Part shown: positions 1 through 5,436 of the stretch, piece by piece
Position numbering within the stretch: position 1 is the stretch's first letter
Layout of the letters: the number at the start of each line of letters is the position of its first letter
Source of the DNA: an uncultured Ruaniaceae bacterium
GTDB lineage: Bacteria > Actinomycetota > Actinomycetes > Actinomycetales > Beutenbergiaceae
DNA: 5,436 nt
Direction: 5' to 3'
NCBI GenBank assembly: GCA_947251855.1
Contig: CAMXUZ010000285.1
Coordinates: 1 to 5,436, forward strand
The notes under the pieces: generated by a model
The model's input: only the letters and a program-made list of their open reading frames with translations
Databases searched by the model: none
What the model was told of the DNA's origin: nothing
Translations under genes and position numbers: made by a program

Positions 1-1
1 C

Positions 2-559
2 GCGCTCTCCTGCTTCGATGCCACCCGCCGGGGCGCGCTCTGGGCGGCGGGCGCGCACGGGGGAGCAGCGGGGATCCGTCGCGGCGGATTCACCCAGCCC
101 GCGCTGCCAATCGAGGTGGGCGCGACGGCCCCGGCGCTGCCACAGATGGACGACGCCACCGAGGCCGTCGCGGACGTCTGGGCAACAGGGGTCTCCCCGG
201 GGAGTTACCCCACCCAGTTCGTTCGCCCGCAGCTGGACGCGCTCGGGGTGGTGACGACGGCGCGGATGCGGGCCATCCCCAACAAAACTCGGGTTCGGGT
301 CGCCGGGGTGGTCACCCACCGCCAGCGCCCCGCCACCGCCAAGGGGGTCACCTTCCTCTCACTAGAGGACGAGACCGGCCTGGCGAACATCATCTGCCCC
401 GCCACGGTGTGGTCGCGTTACCGCAGAATCGCCCGCACCTCGGCGGCGCTGATCGTGCGCGGCATGGTGGAACACGCCGACGGGGTGAGTAACGTGCTCG
501 CGGAGTCCCTCACCGAGCTTCCCCTCAAGGTGCCATCGGTGTCTCGGGATTTCCAGTGA
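2..559 (+). CDS. dnaE2: Error-prone DNA polymerase DnaE2, C-terminal part (5' end outside window)
   Basis: This is the last 185 codons of a C-family DNA polymerase alpha subunit. It is open from the window edge with no start codon of its own and ends in TGA at 557-559. The stretch resembles the C-terminal region of DnaE2, the non-essential polymerase that, with ImuA'/ImuB in actinobacteria, carries out damage-induced mutagenic translesion synthesis. Counting from the first visible codon, residues about 1-50 are the ALSCFDATRRGALWAAGA-type linker after the helix-hairpin-helix region. Residues about 66-95 contain SPGSYPTQFVRPQLDALGV. Residues about 96-172 form an OB-fold nucleic-acid-binding domain with KTRVRVAGVVTHRQRP, then GVTFLSLEDETGLANIICP, then LIVRGMVEH. 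The protein ends in SRDFQ, close to the SRDF(R/H) tail usual in DnaE2 but not in replicative DnaE1. The polymerase active site lies upstream of the window, so catalytic residues cannot be checked. Its 3' end overlaps the convergent trmL by 35 bp. Confidence 0.93.
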   Translation, partial: ALSCFDATRRGALWAAGAHGGAAGIRRGGFTQPALPIEVGATAPALPQMDDATEAVADVWATGVSPGSYPTQFVRPQLDALGVVTTARMRAIPNKTRVRVAGVVTHRQRPATAKGVTFLSLEDETGLANIICPATVWSRYRRIARTSAALIVRGMVEHADGVSNVLAESLTELPLKVPSVSRDFQ

Positions 560-1076
560 AGCGGGAGACCGGGGTCTGCGGTGGGAGCCACCCCGCCGGT
601 AGTTCCCGGTAATCGTGTTGCCGCCACGCCTCGTAGGCGGCGACGGCGGCAGAGTTGGAAAGGTTGAGCGATCGAATGCCCTCGAGCATCGGGATGCGCA
701 CACCCCCGGTGATCCGGGGATCGGCGAGCACGTGCGGCGGCAGCCCGGTGGTTTCCTTGCCGAACAGCAGCGTGTCACCCACCTCGTAGGAGACTTCGCT
801 GAAACCCGCGGACGCCTGCCCGGTGAACGCGAATACCCTCCCGGTGCCGTGGGCGCGGACGAAATCCATCGCCGCATCGAAATCCGCGTGCACAAACACC
901 CGAGAAAGATCGTGATAATCCAATCCGGCCCGGCGCAGATGCGCGTCGGTGAGCACGAACCCGAGCGGCTCCACGAGGTGGAGGGCGGCCCCCGTCGCGG
1001 CGACCATCCGAATGGCGTTGCCCGTGTTGGGTGGAATGAGGGGCTCATGGAACATCACGTGGAACACACGTAGCAT
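525..1076 (-). CDS. trmL: tRNA (cytidine/uridine-34 2'-O)-methyltransferase, TrmL/YibK type (SPOUT family)
   Basis: This encodes a 183-aa cytoplasmic SPOUT-class, trefoil-knot methyltransferase. The closest family I recognise is TrmL (YibK), which uses S-adenosylmethionine to 2'-O-methylate the wobble nucleotide of certain leucine tRNAs. Visible motifs are HEPLIPPNTGNAIRM (residues 10-24, motif 1 with NTGN and Arg23), RRAGLDYHD (48-56), the knot/SAM loop FGKETTGLP (105-113), and RIPM followed by RSLNLSNSAAVAAYEAWRQ (127-130 and 135-153, motif 3). The E. coli protein is about 157 aa. This one carries about 25 extra C-terminal residues rich in Pro, and the last codons overlap the 3' end of dnaE2. 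I chose the ATG at 1076 because a weak GTAGGG element lies 4 nt upstream. A second ATG at 1055 (MFHEP) is closer to the E. coli N-terminus but has no ribosome-binding site. The exact target tRNA is inferred from the family. Confidence 0.88.
   Translation of the reverse strand: MLRVFHVMFHEPLIPPNTGNAIRMVAATGAALHLVEPLGFVLTDAHLRRAGLDYHDLSRVFVHADFDAAMDFVRAHGTGRVFAFTGQASAGFSEVSYEVGDTLLFGKETTGLPPHVLADPRITGGVRIPMLEGIRSLNLSNSAAVAAYEAWRQHDYRELPAGWLPPQTPVSRFTGNPETPMAP
1071..1076 (+). promoter_or_regulatory. Possible -10 element (TAGCAT) for corA
   Basis: TAGCAT fits the actinobacterial TANNNT -10 pattern and would place a transcript start near 1083, giving corA a leader of about 15 nt. No convincing -35 is visible. 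The element lies over the trmL start codon on the other strand. This is weak evidence from pattern only. Confidence 0.18.
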
Positions 1077-1097
1077 TTTGCCCTACTCACCGGCACC

Positions 1098-2075
1098 ATG
1101 GCAGGTATGTCCTTTGTGATCTACTCGCCGGGCGCGCCCGCGCGCACCTGCGACGGCGCCCGCGAAATGCGCACCCAGCTCGAGGAAACCGGTGGGGTGG
1201 GGTGGGTATACCTGGAAAACCCGCCGGCATCGGAGGTCGAGGAGCTCGGCGAGGTGTTCGCCCTCCCGGAACTTGCGATCCAAGATGTGCTTCGGGGGCG
1301 GCAACGATCGAAACTCGAGGACTATGACGACGTCCACTTCCTCGTCCTGCGCCGGGTCATCCGCGGCGGCCTGGCGGAGATGCACGTGTTCGCGGGTACC
1401 GACGTCGTCATCTGCCTCACCTCGGATACGCCCGCGAACGGCGAAATCGGAAAACGGATCGACGCCGGCGAGGAATTCCACGACACGCCGATCGGGATCC
1501 TCTATCTCCTCCTCGATGCCGTCGTCGACTCCTACGAGCCGGCAGTGGAGGCGCTGGCGGAGACGATCGACGACGTCGAGGATGACGTTTTCGCCGGTAA
1601 GCGCGAGGTCGTGCAACGATTGCACGAGCTCCTGCAGACCGTGTTGAGCTACCAACGCGTCATCCACCCGTTGGTAGGGATCTCGGAGCAGTTCCTGCGC
1701 AAAGCTCCCGCGGACCTGCGCAGCCACTTCCGTGACGTCCACGATCACACGTTGCGCTTATCGACCCGGATCGATTCCCTGCGCGACCTGCTCTCCTCGG
1801 CGATGCAGGTGCACATCGCGCTCGTGGGGCAACGCCAGAACGAGGAGATGGCCCGGATGAGCCAAGCCGCTTTCGAACAGGGGGAACAGTCGAAGAAGAT
1901 CGCCTCCTGGGCGGCTATTCTCTTCACCCCCACCGTTATCGCCGGGATCTACGGCATGAACTTTCACCACATGCCCGAACTCGCAACCCGCTTCGGATAT
2001 CCCGCCGCGCTGCTTGCCATGCTCGGCGCCGTCGTCACCCTGTATGTCATCTTCAAACGTCAGCGGTGGCTCTAG
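1098..2075 (+). CDS. corA: CorA-family magnesium/cobalt transporter
   Basis: This is a 325-aa protein of the CorA/2-TM-GxN family, which forms homopentameric Mg2+ (also Co2+/Ni2+) channels in the cytoplasmic membrane. Residues 1 to about 265 are the cytoplasmic funnel and long stalk helix, including the acidic ETIDDVEDDVF segment (156-165). TM1 is about 269-285 (WAAILFTPTVIAGIY) and is followed directly by the selectivity motif GMN at 286-288. The periplasmic loop reads FHHMPELATRFGYP with the conserved MPEL. TM2 is about 302-319 (PAALLAMLGAVVTLYVIF), and the protein ends in the basic tail KRQRWL. The stalk before TM1 contains GQRQNEEMARMSQAAFEQGEQSKKIASW, longer than in compact CorA proteins. 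I recall this arrangement from actinobacterial members. The start is uncertain: ATG 1098 and ATG 1107 are both possible, and neither has a clear Shine-Dalgarno. It is divergent from trmL and appears monocistronic. Confidence 0.92.
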   Translation: MAGMSFVIYSPGAPARTCDGAREMRTQLEETGGVGWVYLENPPASEVEELGEVFALPELAIQDVLRGRQRSKLEDYDDVHFLVLRRVIRGGLAEMHVFAGTDVVICLTSDTPANGEIGKRIDAGEEFHDTPIGILYLLLDAVVDSYEPAVEALAETIDDVEDDVFAGKREVVQRLHELLQTVLSYQRVIHPLVGISEQFLRKAPADLRSHFRDVHDHTLRLSTRIDSLRDLLSSAMQVHIALVGQRQNEEMARMSQAAFEQGEQSKKIASWAAILFTPTVIAGIYGMNFHHMPELATRFGYPAALLAMLGAVVTLYVIFKRQRWL

Positions 2076-2076
2076 G

Positions 2077-2092
2077 CGCGCAGACCTGCGCG
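2077..2092 (+). terminator. Small GC hairpin just after corA, possible terminator
   Basis: CGCGCAG at 2077-2083 is complementary to CTGCGCG at 2086-2092, starting 2 nt after the corA stop. In practice this gives a 6-bp stem with a GACC tetraloop. There is no T-tract after it, so it is not a classical intrinsic terminator. It may act as a T-less actinobacterial terminator or an mRNA 3' end. Confidence 0.35.
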
Positions 2093-2165
2093 GAACGGCG
2101 GGTGGGGCGGGGAGATCGTATCCAAAACGTTATCGCGCCTACGTGTACCTTCAGTCACAATTCGT

Positions 2166-2171
2166 TAGTGT
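2166..2171 (+). promoter_or_regulatory. Possible -10 element (TAGTGT) of the glu operon promoter
   Basis: TAGTGT fits TANNNT and ends 7 nt before the gluA ATG at 2179. Transcription would then start at about 2178-2179 and give a leaderless or near-leaderless mRNA. This agrees with the absence of a Shine-Dalgarno before gluA. A second candidate, TACCTT (2146-2151), would give a leader of about 20 nt. Neither has a recognisable -35, so this is pattern-based inference. Confidence 0.3.
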
Positions 2172-2178
2172 TCGGTGA

Positions 2179-2952
2179 ATGACGATGAATTCAGACGAGC
2201 CTCAGGCTGCCCGCGGCGAACCCCTCGTCGTGATGGAGGGTGTCAACAAATATTTTGGTGCCCTTCACGTGTTGCAAGACATCGACCTCACCGTTCACCG
2301 AGGCGAGGTGGTCGTCGTCATCGGCCCCTCCGGTTCAGGGAAATCCACCCTCTGCCGCACGATCAATCGGCTCGAACCCATCGATTCTGGGACCATCACC
2401 CTCGACGGGGAAGGACTTCCGGAAGAGGGCCGGGCACTCGCGCGGCTCCGTGCGGAAGTGGGCATGGTGTTCCAATCCTTCAACCTCTTCGCGCACAAGA
2501 CCATTCTCGAGAACGTCACGCTCGGGCCCATCAAGGTGAAGAAGATGCGCGCGGGGGAGGCGAAGAAGCTCGCGATGGAGCTCCTCGATCGGGTCGGGGT
2601 CGCGAACCAAGCAGATAAGCTCCCCGCCCAACTCTCCGGCGGGCAACAGCAGCGCGTGGCGATCGCCCGGGCGCTTGCGATGCGGCCGAAAGTGATCCTC
2701 TTCGACGGGCCGACCTCGGCGCTCGACCCAGAGATGGTCAACGAGGTCCTCGAAGTCATGGTGTCGCTGGCGAAAGAGGGAATGACGATGGTCGTCGTCA
2801 CCCACGAAATGGGATTCGCTCGCCGCGCCGCCGACCGCGTTGTCTTCATGTCCGACGGGCAGATCGTGGAGGACACCGAGCCGGACGTGTTCTTCGACAA
2901 TCCCCGAAGCACCCGGGCGAAAGACTTCCTGGGTAAGATTCTCGCCGACTAA
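2179..2952 (+). CDS. gluA: Glutamate/polar amino-acid ABC transporter ATP-binding protein with altered Walker B glutamate
   Basis: This is a 257-aa nucleotide-binding subunit of the polar amino-acid (PAAT) ABC importer family, very like Corynebacterium GluA. Motifs in order are Walker [10 protein letters not shown] (49-57), Q-loop VFQSFNLF (97-104, Gln99), signature LSGGQQQR (152-159), Walker B VILFD (172-176), D-loop SALD (180-183) and H-loop THE (His209). The protein ends in [12 protein letters not shown], typical of GluA. The residue after the Walker B Asp, normally the catalytic base Glu of [11 protein letters not shown], is Gly177 (codon GGG). Family knowledge predicts severe loss of ATP hydrolysis in a homodimer. 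The frame is otherwise intact and its codon use matches the neighbours. ATG 2179, ATG 2185 and ATG 2235 are all possible starts. I kept 2179, where a leaderless start is plausible. It is the first gene of the gluABCD-type operon, and GluA would work as a dimer beneath GluC and GluD. Confidence 0.88.
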   Translation: MTMNSDEPQAARGEPLVVMEGVNKYFGALHVLQDIDLTVHRGEVVVVIGPSGSGKSTLCRTINRLEPIDSGTITLDGEGLPEEGRALARLRAEVGMVFQSFNLFAHKTILENVTLGPIKVKKMRAGEAKKLAMELLDRVGVANQADKLPAQLSGGQQQRVAIARALAMRPKVILFDGPTSALDPEMVNEVLEVMVSLAKEGMTMVVVTHEMGFARRAADRVVFMSDGQIVEDTEPDVFFDNPRSTRAKDFLGKILAD

Positions 2953-2970
2953 GTTCATCATTCCTACAAC

Positions 2971-2986
2971 TGCGACACACGTCGCA
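2971..2986 (+). repeat. Inverted repeat between gluA and gluB
   Basis: TGCGAC (2971-2976) and GTCGCA (2981-2986) form a perfect 6-bp stem around ACAC. It lies 10 nt before the gluB Shine-Dalgarno in a 56-bp gap. It could be an mRNA hairpin limiting decay or affecting gluB translation, or an operator-like palindrome. It is not followed by T residues, so it is not an obvious terminator. Confidence 0.4.
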
Positions 2987-2995
2987 TCAGCCAAC

Positions 2996-3002
2996 GAAGG
3001 AG
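2996..3002 (+). promoter_or_regulatory. Strong ribosome-binding site of gluB
   Basis: GAAGGAG ends 6 nt before the ATG at 3009. It is the strongest Shine-Dalgarno in the window. It fixes the gluB start and fits high output of the binding protein. Confidence 0.85.
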
Positions 3003-3008
3003 AAAGCA

Positions 3009-3854
3009 ATGAAGCGTCGAATTCACGCAATGATGGCCATCGCTGCTGCGAGCGCCCTGGCACTGTCGGCCTGCAGCGACGGCGGCAACGGCGGCGGTGA
3101 TGGCGAGGAAGGTGGCGGCGGTGGCGGCGACACCATCCGCATCGGCACCAAGTACGACCAACCCGGGCTCGGCCTGAAGGACGGTGACACGATGACCGGG
3201 TTCGACGTCGACGTCGCCAAGTACGTCGCCGACAAACTCGGCTACGGAGAGGATCAGATCGAGTGGGTGGAGGCCCCCTCAGCCCAACGTGAGACTCTGC
3301 TGCAGAACAAACAGGTCGACATCGTCGTTGCCACCTATTCCATCACTGACGAACGCAAGGAGGTCGTGAGCTTCGCCGGGCCGTACTTCATCTCCGGGCA
3401 GGACCTGCTCGTGCGCGCGGACGAGGACCGTATCGACGGGCCGGAGGACCTCAACGGCCTCAACCTCTGCTCCGTCTCCGGCTCCACCTCCGCGGCGCGC
3501 ATCAAGGAGGACTTCGCCGAGGAGGTGCAGCTCATCGAACAGCCCGGCTACTCCGAATGCCTCCAGTTCCTCACCGGTGGTGAGGTGGACGCCGTCACCA
3601 CGGATGACATCATCCTCGCCGGTCTCGCCGCCGAAGCCGGCGGGGGAGACATGCGAGTGGTGGGCAACACCTTCTCCGAGGAGCGTTACGGGGTCGGAAT
3701 CCCGCAGGACTCCGATCAGTGTGAGGAGATCACCGACGCGATCAACGAGATGATCGACGACGGTTCCTGGCAAGAGTTCATCGACACGAACACCGAAGGC
3801 GTAGATTACTCCCCGAGCGCGGACAACCCGCCCACGCCCGACGCGTGTGAGTAA
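3009..3854 (+). CDS. gluB: Glutamate/polar amino-acid ABC transporter substrate-binding lipoprotein
   Basis: This is a 281-aa extracellular solute-binding protein of family 3. Residues 1-22 are a lipoprotein signal: the basic start MKRR, a hydrophobic core, and the lipobox LSAC with Cys22 as the lipid-anchored residue. A Gly/Asp/Glu-rich linker follows (about 23-41). The bilobal domain begins at DTIRIGTKYDQPGLG. Family motifs are GFDVDVAKYVADKLG (64-78), ATYSITDERKEVVSFAGPYF (108-127) and SGSTSA (157-162). By alignment from memory with LAO-binding protein, Arg116 corresponds to its ligand-carboxylate Arg77, Ser159/Thr160 to its Ser120/Thr121, and Asp199 or Asp200 to its amino-group-binding Asp161. 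The mature domain has four further cysteines (154, 184, 238, 280), enough for two disulfides outside the membrane. Glutamate is the likely ligand by resemblance to GluB and by the operon, but another polar amino acid is not excluded. Confidence 0.9.
   Translation: MKRRIHAMMAIAAASALALSACSDGGNGGGDGEEGGGGGGDTIRIGTKYDQPGLGLKDGDTMTGFDVDVAKYVADKLGYGEDQIEWVEAPSAQRETLLQNKQVDIVVATYSITDERKEVVSFAGPYFISGQDLLVRADEDRIDGPEDLNGLNLCSVSGSTSAARIKEDFAEEVQLIEQPGYSECLQFLTGGEVDAVTTDDIILAGLAAEAGGGDMRVVGNTFSEERYGVGIPQDSDQCEEITDAINEMIDDGSWQEFIDTNTEGVDYSPSADNPPTPDACE
3082..3131 (+). repeat. GGC-rich low-complexity tract coding the GluB linker
   Basis: Imperfect repeats of GGC/GGT/GGN glycine codons encode residues about 25-41 after the lipidated cysteine. 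Such a tract probably acts as a flexible spacer between membrane anchor and binding domain. It may vary in length between strains by slippage, which is inference. Confidence 0.6.
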
Positions 3855-3873
3855 ATAGCGTTCCGGTGTCACC

Positions 3874-3911
3874 GCGCCGGTTGCGGGCTGCTCACGCTCC
3901 GCAACCGGCGC
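3874..3911 (+). terminator. Strong intercistronic hairpin between gluB and gluC
   Basis: GCGCCGGTTGCGG (3874-3886) and CCGCAACCGGCGC (3899-3911) are perfectly complementary, giving a 13-bp GC-rich stem with a 12-nt loop. It begins 19 nt after the gluB stop and ends 31 nt before the gluC start. No T-tract follows (the next bases are ACCTAAGC). It is best read as an mRNA-stabilising 3' structure or partial terminator that raises gluB expression over gluC and gluD, as known for hairpins after binding-protein genes in other importer operons. Confidence 0.7.
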
Positions 3912-3928
3912 ACCTAAGCATCTGCCTG

Positions 3929-3935
3929 AAGGTGG
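3929..3935 (+). promoter_or_regulatory. Ribosome-binding site deciding the GTG start of gluC
   Basis: AAGGTGG lies 7 nt before GTG at 3943 and supports that start. The first in-frame ATG is only at codon 41, inside the first membrane helix, so the GTG must be used. Confidence 0.7.
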
Positions 3936-3942
3936 TGAACTG

Positions 3943-4617
3943 GTGGACCAGTTCCTCGACGTCCTCGCGAATTACGACATCCTTGATGCGTACTGGCTGA
4001 ACGTCAAACTCGCCGTCCTATCCGGATTATTCGCGCTCGTGCTCGGCACGATCCTCGCGCTCATGCGGATATCCCCGATCGGGTCGCTGAAGTGGGCGGG
4101 ATCGGCGTACGTCACGTTGATCCGAAACACCCCGCTCACCGTGATCATGGTGTTCGCGATCCTTGTGCTGTGGCCGAAACTCGGCGTGCAATTCTCCGGC
4201 AACTACACGACCAACTTCTTCTGGCTCGCCGTCGTGGCCCTCTCGGTCTACCACGCGGCGTTCTTCTGCGAAGCGCTGCGATCGGGGGTCAACACCGTGC
4301 CGGTGGGGCAAGCCGAGGCGGCCCGCGCGATCGGGCTCGGATTCCTCCCCTCGGCTCGGATGATCATCTTCCCGCAAGCGTTCCGGGGGGCGATCGCGCC
4401 GCTGGGGAACACCTTCATCGCCCTCATCAAGAACACGACCGTCGCGGCGGTTGCCTCCGTCGACGAGGTCTCCAACCTCATGGGCGAAATGATCGAATTC
4501 AACGCCAATTACGCGTTTCCCATCTTCCTCACGATCGCGGCAGGGTTCGTCGTCATCGTCATCCCCGTCGGAATCCTCACCACGGTGCTCTCCCAACGAT
4601 TGGCGGTGACCCGATGA
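3943..4617 (+). CDS. gluC: Glutamate/polar amino-acid ABC transporter permease, GluC type
   Basis: This is a 224-aa integral membrane subunit of the HisM-type PAAT permease family, starting at GTG. The N-terminus MDQFLDVLANYDILDAYWLNVKL leads into hydrophobic segments at about 21-41, 53-80, 92-112, 150-172 and 192-216, consistent with five membrane helices. The cytoplasmic coupling loop carries the EAA motif: EAARAIGLG at 125-133 and the invariant Pro at 144 (IIFPQAF). This loop should dock into the ATPase. IRNTPLTVIMVF (60-71) and FIALIKNTTVAA (158-169) are typical of this permease group. It is expected to pair with GluD in a heterodimeric channel. Its length is normal for the family. The last codons overlap the gluD start in an ATGA junction. 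Confidence 0.92.
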   Translation: MDQFLDVLANYDILDAYWLNVKLAVLSGLFALVLGTILALMRISPIGSLKWAGSAYVTLIRNTPLTVIMVFAILVLWPKLGVQFSGNYTTNFFWLAVVALSVYHAAFFCEALRSGVNTVPVGQAEAARAIGLGFLPSARMIIFPQAFRGAIAPLGNTFIALIKNTTVAAVASVDEVSNLMGEMIEFNANYAFPIFLTIAAGFVVIVIPVGILTTVLSQRLAVTR

Positions 4618-5436
4618 GCGCGCAGAACGTTCTCTTCGACCTCCCCGGCCCCAAGGCCCGGCGCCGCCACGGCCTGCTCAACGTCGTCGGCGCGCTCGTC
4701 GTGCTGGGAATCGGGGCCTATGTCGTGTGGATGCTGCAGAGGGCCGGGCAGTTCGACCCGAAACTCTGGGCACCGATGATCAAATGGTCCACCTGGAAGA
4801 ACTACTTCCGCTCCGGGCTGTACTACACGCTCCTCGCGGCGGTCATCTCCGTTGCGCTCGCGCTCATCTTCGGCATCGTCTTCGGGATGGGGCGGCTCGC
4901 GACCAACCGGATCGTTCGCTGGGTCTCGGGGCTGATCGTCGAGTTCTTCCGCGCCGTGCCGGTGCTGATCTTGATGATCGCGGCCTACAACATTCTCGGC
5001 CGGGGCGGCTACGTCGCGCCGAAACACACCCCGCTGCTCGCCGTCGTCATCGCGCTCACCCTCTACAACGGGGCCGTGATCGCCGAGCTCGTGCGTTCGG
5101 GAGTCTACGGATTGCCCCGCGGGCAACGTGAGGCGGGGCTCGCCGTGGGGATGACCCGCGCCCAATCCATCCGCTCGATCGAGCTTCCGCAGGCGATCAT
5201 CGCGATGCTCCCGGCGCTGGTGAGCCAGTTCGTCATCATCCTCAAGGACTCCGCGCTCGGCACGATCGTCACCTACAGCGAACTCCTCCAGAGCGCCCGC
5301 CTGCTCGGCACCCAGAACCCGCTGCCGATCCTGCAATCGCTGTTCATCGCCGCGCTGATCTTCATCGCGGTGAACTACGTGCTCACCAGGCTCGCCGAAG
5401 GCGCCACCTCGCTCGTCTCCGGGCGGACCAGCGGCA
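4614..5436 (+). CDS. gluD: Glutamate/polar amino-acid ABC transporter permease, GluD type (3' end cut by window)
   Basis: The second permease subunit has 274 codons visible, is open to the window edge, and has no stop reached. It starts at ATG 4614 inside the end of gluC (ATGA overlap), so the two are probably translationally coupled. MSAQNVLFDLPGPKARRRHG is a cytoplasmic N-terminal tail, characteristic of GluD. The first helix is about 21-41, followed by GQFDPKLWAPMIKWSTWKNYFRSGLYYTLLAA and more helices at about 70-92, 104-126, 138-158, 196-212 and 238-258. FFRAVPVLILM (111-121) is a family signature. The EAA loop appears as EAGLAVGMT (173-181) with Pro192 (ELPQA). The middle Ala of EAA is Gly, which I recall also in Corynebacterium GluD. 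That protein is about 273 aa, so only a few C-terminal residues should be missing here. Confidence 0.92.
   Translation, partial: MSAQNVLFDLPGPKARRRHGLLNVVGALVVLGIGAYVVWMLQRAGQFDPKLWAPMIKWSTWKNYFRSGLYYTLLAAVISVALALIFGIVFGMGRLATNRIVRWVSGLIVEFFRAVPVLILMIAAYNILGRGGYVAPKHTPLLAVVIALTLYNGAVIAELVRSGVYGLPRGQREAGLAVGMTRAQSIRSIELPQAIIAMLPALVSQFVIILKDSALGTIVTYSELLQSARLLGTQNPLPILQSLFIAALIFIAVNYVLTRLAEGATSLVSGRTSG

Noticed and set aside
565..592. Two small inverted repeats after the dnaE2 stop (AGAC-CGGG-GTCT and GGTGG-GAG-CCACC) considered as a terminator
   Set aside because: Stems are only 4-5 bp, there is no T-tract, and they fall inside trmL coding sequence, so they are likely to be chance in GC-rich DNA.
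615..1073. 152-codon plus-strand open frame opposite trmL
   Set aside because: The minus strand shows all SPOUT/TrmL motifs. The plus frame has none and is a GC-rich shadow.
1083..1748. 221-codon minus-strand open frame opposite corA
   Set aside because: It is a low-complexity acidic/Arg composition mirroring corA codons, with no independent support.
3082..3131. GGC-rich tract considered as a G-quadruplex or regulatory repeat
   Set aside because: Runs are mostly GG rather than GGG, and the tract is fully explained as glycine codons of a lipoprotein linker.
3279..3872. 197-codon minus-strand open frame opposite gluB
   Set aside because: It has no domain signal and lies entirely within a well-supported binding-protein gene.
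4027..4596. 189-codon minus-strand open frame with Asp/Glu-rich runs
   Set aside because: It is the antisense of gluC hydrophobic codons (GTC/ATC read as GAC/GAT), so the acidic runs are a codon artefact.
4509..5336. 275-codon minus-strand open frame opposite gluC/gluD, rich in Asp/Glu/Arg/His
   Set aside because: Composition is typical of the shadow frame opposite a GC-rich membrane-protein gene. It lacks any recognisable motif, and the plus strand has clear permease motifs over the whole span.
2179..5436. Whether the glu operon is part of a transferred or novel system
   Set aside because: Codon use and base composition match the flanking genes, gene order is that of a known amino-acid importer, and no mobile-element ends or repeats are visible.

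Overview
The window is GC-rich bacterial DNA. The gene set points to a high-GC Gram-positive bacterium (Actinomycetota). The evidence is a DnaE2-type error-prone polymerase, an actinobacterial-type CorA with a long stalk segment before its first membrane helix, a Gly-rich lipoprotein binding protein, and a gluABCD-type glutamate transporter that I recognise as closest to the Corynebacterium system. The exact genus cannot be fixed from this window.

Layout. Positions 2-559 (+) hold the 3' end of dnaE2, with its OB-fold domain and the typical SRDF-type C-terminus. It runs into a convergent tRNA 2'-O-methyltransferase gene, trmL (525-1076, -), and the two overlap by 35 bp. trmL is divergent from a corA-family Mg2+/Co2+ transporter gene (1098-2075, +), with only 21 bp between the start codons. 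A 103-bp gap with a small GC hairpin and a possible promoter leads into an amino-acid ABC transporter operon that fills the rest of the window: ATPase gluA (2179-2952), lipoprotein binding protein gluB (3009-3854), permease gluC (3943-4617) and permease gluD (4614 to the window edge, truncated by a few codons).

How it works together. GluB would capture extracellular glutamate (or a related polar amino acid) at the membrane surface and deliver it to the GluC/GluD membrane pair, powered by a GluA dimer on the cytoplasmic side. The operon has strong Shine-Dalgarno sites before gluB and gluC, an ATGA overlap joining gluC to gluD, and a strong 13-bp-stem hairpin between gluB and gluC. That hairpin probably lets the binding protein be made in excess over the permeases.

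The most notable observation is in GluA. The Walker B catalytic glutamate, normally in [12 protein letters not shown], is glycine here ([12 protein letters not shown], residue 177, codon GGG at 2707-2709). All other ATPase motifs and the reading frame are intact. This is either a sequence error, a recent inactivating mutation, or an unusual ATPase. Everything else looks like ordinary chromosomal housekeeping content. I see no CRISPR array, mobile element, tRNA or rRNA.
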